Of a stretch of 64,000 nt of DNA, positions 60,742-64,000 are shown one piece after another (positions within the stretch are counted from its first letter, which is position 1; every line of letters starts with the position of its first letter). Source of the stretch: Firmicutes bacterium UBA6113 (GTDB lineage Bacteria; Bacillota; Clostridia; Tissierellales; Sedimentibacteraceae); NCBI GenBank assembly GCA_002422545.1, contig DIWF01000028.1, forward strand, positions 186,001-250,000, written 5' to 3'. The notes beneath the pieces were generated by a model that saw nothing but the letters and a program-made list of their open reading frames with translations, did not search any database and was not told the DNA's origin. A program made the position numbers and the translations under genes.

Positions 60742-62180
60742 CATTCAACCTCCAAAGGGAGCCTTACTTTAAATACCGCTCCGCCTGTAACATTATTTTC
60801 TGCTGTTATTGTTCCCTTGTGGGCAGTTATAATTTCCTTGCAAATTGTCAGTCCCAGACCAACACCAAGGTGCGAGTCCACAATGTTGTTTTTTTGTTTT
60901 GTCACAAAACCGTCAAAAACCCTGTTAAGTATTTCCGGATCAATGCCTGGACCGTTGTCAGAAATTTCAAAAACAGCAAAATCGTCGTCAGCATATGCCT
61001 TCAAAAAAACTTCTGCTTCCTCCCCTGCATATTTGTAGGCATTATCAATAAGGTTAACAAGGACTTGAACTATTAGTTTACCTTCAACAGGGACAAGAAT
61101 TATTTCATCAGGAACAATCACGTGCAGTCGTCCTGATGAAGTCATAAATGGAACATGAGACAATGTCTGGTTTACAATGTCATCAACAGCTTCAAAATCT
61201 TTGTTGAGTGTTATTCTTCCCTCTGAAAAACGTGTCATATCCAATATGTTTTGGACGGTTTTTATGAGCCATGCTGATTCGTCGCATATGTCCGATGCAA
61301 GTTTTTTTACGGATTTTGAATCAAGACTGTCGTAGCTTTCAAGAATAAGTTCCCCAGCTCCCTTGATGCCTGTAAGAGGAGTTCGAAGGTCATGAGAAAT
61401 GCTTCTTAAAAGTGTGCTCTTCAGATGCTCACTTTCCATATCAACTCTTATTTTTTGCCTTTCCTCATAAATAAATTCCCTGTCAAGAACTATCGCCATC
61501 TGATGGACTATTGCCTTAATGAGCATGTCTCTTTCATCTGTAATGGGAACATTGCAGTTAACTATTTTCATCACTCCTAACTTTTTACCCACACCTTTAA
61601 TCGGAATGATGTTTATATTTGTTGTAACTGAATCCGCATAATCCGGAAGTCCTTCAGTGCTGTATATTTGTTGGCATGAGTCCAGTTTCACATAGCAGTC
61701 ATAACCAACATAATCTTTTATGAAGTTAATTCCCTTCAAAACAATGTTGTCCCTGCCAGTGACATTTAAAAAGCCCTTTGTTACGTCATAAAGAAGTCTA
61801 GCTGTTCTTTCATTTCTTTGTGATACCTCTGTCTGATACTGCAGCTTTGAAGTCATGGTGCTTGATATCAAAGAAGCAATCAAAAAAAACACAATAAGAA
61901 TGAAATCGTCGGTATTGCTTATCTGCAGACTGTGGTACGGCTGAGTGAAAAAATAATTGAACAAAAGTACACTGAGAACAGCAGCTATGGCACTGTAAAT
62001 GTACCCTCTTGTAAATATGGTGACTGTAAGAACCCCTACAATAAAGACCATAAGGGAGTTTTCCTTTCCGATTTCCATATAGTTCATAATAATTGATAGA
62101 ATTACGGACAATGTGCATATGAAAATGACATTTGCTAAATATTTAAAATTAAATTTATTATTATCAAAATAATTTTTCAT
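60741..62180 (-). CDS. Short KdpD-like sensor histidine kinase
   Basis: A 479-residue kinase equal to the C-terminal half of KdpD. Four hydrophobic helices of DUF4118 (about 15-110) include YIYSAIAAVLSVLLFNYFFTQPYHSL; a GAF-like segment (about 120-240) follows; HisKA has LLRSISHDLRTPLTGIKGA (phosphoacceptor His about 265); HATPase_c has NLIDNAYKYA, FEISDNGPGI and GVGLGLTICKEI. The N-terminal KdpD domain with its Walker-like motifs and the USP domain of full KdpD (about 890 residues) are missing. It overlaps kdpE and forms a two-gene operon with it. Confidence 0.88.
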   Translation of the reverse strand: MKNYFDNNKFNFKYLANVIFICTLSVILSIIMNYMEIGKENSLMVFIVGVLTVTIFTRGYIYSAIAAVLSVLLFNYFFTQPYHSLQISNTDDFILIVFFLIASLISSTMTSKLQYQTEVSQRNERTARLLYDVTKGFLNVTGRDNIVLKGINFIKDYVGYDCYVKLDSCQQIYSTEGLPDYADSVTTNINIIPIKGVGKKLGVMKIVNCNVPITDERDMLIKAIVHQMAIVLDREFIYEERQKIRVDMESEHLKSTLLRSISHDLRTPLTGIKGAGELILESYDSLDSKSVKKLASDICDESAWLIKTVQNILDMTRFSEGRITLNKDFEAVDDIVNQTLSHVPFMTSSGRLHVIVPDEIILVPVEGKLIVQVLVNLIDNAYKYAGEEAEVFLKAYADDDFAVFEISDNGPGIDPEILNRVFDGFVTKQKNNIVDSHLGVGLGLTICKEIITAHKGTITAENNVTGGAVFKVRLPLEVE

Positions 62181-62250
62181 AACATCCTCTTTATCTTTGA
62201 TTATATTATTATATCACATGGGGAGAAAAACAAAATACTATTTTACTTCC

Positions 62251-62279
62251 TTGTAATAATAATATTTATTTAGTATAAT
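62251..62279 (+). promoter_or_regulatory. Promoter of the iron-sulfur flavoprotein gene
   Basis: TTGTAA (62251-62256), 17 bases, TATAAT (62274-62279), about 27 bases before the ATG. Confidence 0.6.
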
Positions 62280-62305
62280 TGAACAAACGATAATTGGAGG
62301 CATTT

Positions 62306-62938
62306 ATGAAAGTAGTAGCATTTAACGGAAGCCCAAGAAAAGAAGGCAATACATACGAGGCATTAAAAATCGTGGCAGAGCAGCTTGAAAAGGAAAATAT
62401 TGAGGTTGAAATAATCAATGTAGGAAACAAAAAAATTCTTGGCTGCACAGCTTGCGGATCATGTTTTAAAACAAGAGATGAAAGATGTATCATCAATGAT
62501 GAAGTTAACGAATGGATTCAGAAAATGAAGGAAGCAGACGGAATAATTTTAGGTTCTCCTGTTCATTTTTCAGCAATAACCGCTACAATGAAGTCTTTTC
62601 TGGACAGAGCATCATATGTGAGCAGTGCAAACAGAGGACTTTACAGAAATAAAGTGGGAGCAGCAGTTGTTGCGGTCAGGCGAGCAGGCGGACTTCCTGC
62701 ATTCAACCAACTCATAAATTACATTACATATGCTGAGATGGTTATGCCTTCATCAAACTACTGGAATGTCATTTACGGTCAAAAACCAGGTGAAGCACTT
62801 CAGGATGATGAAGGAGTTCAAATAATGAGAATACTTGGAAAAAATATGGCATGGGTAATGAAGCTCATCGAACTAGGCGAAGGAAAAATAGAAAAACCTG
62901 AACCTGAGAAAAAAATAGGCATGAATTTTATAAGATAA
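62306..62938 (+). CDS. Iron-sulfur flavoprotein / NADPH-dependent FMN reductase family
   Basis: A 210-residue flavodoxin-fold protein. The FMN phosphate loop is FNGSPRKEGNTYEAL (about 6-20), then CTACGSCFKTRDERC (CX2CX2CX7C, about 47-61), which fits the compact cysteine motif of archaeal and clostridial iron-sulfur flavoproteins, and GSPVHFSAITATMKSFLDR for the flavin ring. These carry electrons to unknown partners in anaerobes. It is an intact relative of the broken gene at 15418-15944. Start ATG 62306 follows TTGGAGG; the longer TTG frame at 62294 covers that site. Confidence 0.88.
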   Translation: MKVVAFNGSPRKEGNTYEALKIVAEQLEKENIEVEIINVGNKKILGCTACGSCFKTRDERCIINDEVNEWIQKMKEADGIILGSPVHFSAITATMKSFLDRASYVSSANRGLYRNKVGAAVVAVRRAGGLPAFNQLINYITYAEMVMPSSNYWNVIYGQKPGEALQDDEGVQIMRILGKNMAWVMKLIELGEGKIEKPEPEKKIGMNFIR

Positions 62939-62942
62939 TATT

Positions 62943-62967
62943 GTAGGGGCGGACCTCGTGTCCGCCC
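62943..62967. repeat. Copy of the GTAGGGGCGG hairpin repeat
   Basis: GTAGGGGCGGACC followed by TCGTGTCCGCCC forms GGGCGGAC-GTCCGCCC. It lies four bases after the flavoprotein stop, with a diverged tail (TTATTTCCATAATTTTGTTA) like those at 16826 and 45002. It may serve as terminator. Confidence 0.75.
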
Positions 62968-63020
62968 GTATTATTTCCATAATTTTGTTATATAGGAGCA
63001 GTAGCCTCTCCTGATTGTTA

Positions 63021-63632
63021 TCATTCAAGAGAAAATGAAACCACCCCTCCCCCAAGGGTGGTTGTTTCATACCAAAGAGGAAGGCTTATTTTTTTTACCA
63101 TTCCATCATCTAGTATTTCAACTTCAGCAGAACGCTTATCCCCTTCATATTCCAGAGAAATTATTGTGACCCAGTGCCACTTGTCAAGGCACTTTTCTTC
63201 TCCGTTGCATAAATTCAAAAATGCAATGGGAATATCATTGTCCAAAGATGACTCAATAAAATCAAACACCATGTCATATGATGGACGTCTTTCTTTTTCC
63301 TTGGGTATGTCCAATACCTTAAATAGAGCTTTCCTACTATTTTCAGCAGCATATTTCATAAACCCTTCATAAAAAATTTCAGTTGTGTTCACTCCCTTTA
63401 AAGTTGGAGTGACATAATTCCACAATTCATCCATTAATTCTAAAGCGCTGTGTTTGTTTATTTTGTTTTTGTTGCTGTATATAACAATGTTGGATGCTGC
63501 TGTTGGACCGCAACCAGCCATCTTCCGCCACTTCTTTTTGTACCATACCTGGCTGCAGCCTTTGTATACAGCAAGACTATCTTCGTCCAGGATTTCAAAA
63601 TATTCGGGATTTCTCAAAACTTTTTTTGTCAT
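63021..63632 (-). CDS. Possible papain-like cysteine peptidase, unknown
   Basis: A 203-residue protein. KMAGCGPTAASNIVIYS (cysteine at about residue 41) resembles the nucleophile region of C39-like/papain-fold peptidases, WHWVTIISLEYEG (histidine about 153) could supply the catalytic histidine, and EILDDG an aspartate. There is no signal peptide or ABC domain, so it is not a standard C39 exporter. The start is ATG 63632 with GGTGAAA upstream. The last codons form a hairpin, AACCACCC/GGGTGGTT (63039-63063), that may act as the transcript end. Assignment is by motif spacing only. Confidence 0.6.
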   Translation of the reverse strand: MTKKVLRNPEYFEILDEDSLAVYKGCSQVWYKKKWRKMAGCGPTAASNIVIYSNKNKINKHSALELMDELWNYVTPTLKGVNTTEIFYEGFMKYAAENSRKALFKVLDIPKEKERRPSYDMVFDFIESSLDNDIPIAFLNLCNGEEKCLDKWHWVTIISLEYEGDKRSAEVEILDDGMVKKISLPLWYETTTLGGGVVSFSLE

Positions 63633-63653
63633 AATTTCACCGCCATGTATCAT

Positions 63654-63948
63654 AGTTCATAACCATAAACTCACATTTAGATTATGTAATGAATTATAAC
63701 ATATATTCATCTCCATATACAATGAACATTATGGAATATTGTACCCGAATGATGAACTCAGATTTGCTACGCTGTTACCAAAATTTATGCTGCATCAGAT
63801 TAAAATTATTCCTGATTTTACCGCCATACTTGACGGTTTTAATAATATATACTTCATAATTATTGCTGTTTTTCAATGAACCGTGTCATATACTACTGCA
63901 ATTATACAAATATGTTATACTGTTTGTTAAAAATGTTTCCAAATAGTG
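63654..63948. other. Non-coding stretch before the final promoter
   Basis: This AT-rich region holds no convincing gene. A 30-codon frame (63787-63879) without a ribosome site and a weak hairpin, ACCG.../CGGT followed by T (about 63819-63840), are the only structures seen. Confidence 0.5.
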
Positions 63949-63993
63949 TTGACTTTTAATAAATTTCGTCTTATAATTTACTTAAACGTTTAA
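63949..63993 (+). promoter_or_regulatory. Promoter with LacI-type palindrome at the right edge
   Basis: TTGACT (63949-63954), 17 bases, TATAAT (63972-63977), then the perfect palindrome TTAAACGTTTAA (63982-63993) at the expected start site. The CG-centred core AAACGTTT is typical of LacI-family operators, including the catabolite-repression site. It drives a gene beyond the window. Confidence 0.75.
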
Positions 63994-64000
63994 ATAAAGG

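Noticed and set aside
63039..63063. CCACCC/GGGTGGTT hairpin as a separate regulatory element
   Set aside because: It lies in the last codons of the gene at 63021 and is best read as a possible transcript end, with a weak T tract.
63819..63845. Possible rightward terminator ACCG...CGGT plus T-rich tail
   Set aside because: The stem has a mismatch and no plus-strand gene precedes it.
63787..63879. 30-codon frame starting MLHQIKII
   Set aside because: No ribosome site, no recognisable homologue, and a second frame overlaps it equally well. Possibly a relic of a transposase, but this cannot be supported.

Overview
The window looks like chromosome from a low-GC, Gram-positive, anaerobic, amino-acid-fermenting member of the Clostridia/Tissierellia (an inference). 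The grounds are AT-rich intergenic DNA, strong AGGAGG-type ribosome sites, TTGACA-17-TATAAT promoters, AddAB, HutP, a PolA with a decayed proofreading domain, CX2CX2CX7C flavoproteins, and a histidine route that ends in formimino-tetrahydrofolate. No rRNA, tRNA, CRISPR array, intact transposase or prophage was seen.

Layout. 1-6000: a cut-off methyltransferase, a secreted protein, then a leftward operon polA-coaE-membrane protein-birA. 6000-6900: an SOD-fold protein and a 36-residue peptide gene. 6900-13150: leftward hut operon hutU-ftcD-hutI-fchA-hutP-lysR. 13400-15130: a BTAD/TPR regulator. 15150-18350: small leftward genes (DUF2087, a decayed flavoprotein, a papain-like amidase, a MerR/TipAS regulator, a VTT membrane protein). 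18450-25730: 2H phosphoesterase, glmM, metA, an XRE regulator divergent from an unknown gene, an ABC-F protein and tsaD. 25900-31300: a DUF3798 ABC importer operon. 31790-36340: MoxR-DUF58-transglutaminase operon. 36490-46070: two unknown genes, addB-addA and a YhaM-like nuclease. 46300-49450: ECF sigma factor with a zf-HC2/DUF4349 anti-sigma candidate, and a DUF815 ATPase. 49560-51240: hutH alone behind its own leader. 51235-55000: lipoproteins, two of them FMN-binding, and an Lrp regulator. 55290-57800: a three-gene Trk potassium system. 57830-62180: CoA-disulfide reductase, rhodanese, short KdpD and KdpE. 62300-63650: iron-sulfur flavoprotein and a cysteine-peptidase-like protein. The window ends in a promoter with a LacI-type palindrome.

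How the genes work together. HutH, HutU, HutI, FtcD and FchA take histidine to glutamate, ammonia and methenyl-tetrahydrofolate. hutH lies about 36 kb from the other genes, but its leader carries four NAG triplets spaced exactly four bases apart, followed by an intrinsic terminator. That is the target layout known for HutP, whose gene sits in the distant operon, so the two loci are probably tied by HutP antitermination. The potassium block (membrane-anchored RCK-like protein, TrkH, TrkA, and a nearby KdpD/KdpE pair without kdpFABC) looks like a second functional unit.

Other points of interest: a lipoprotein with two tandem copies of an unnamed domain of about 200 residues; two strand-specific hairpins between hutU and the BTAD regulator; a likely AUU start codon; a composite inverted GTAGGGGCGG repeat; and operator-like palindromes at several promoters.
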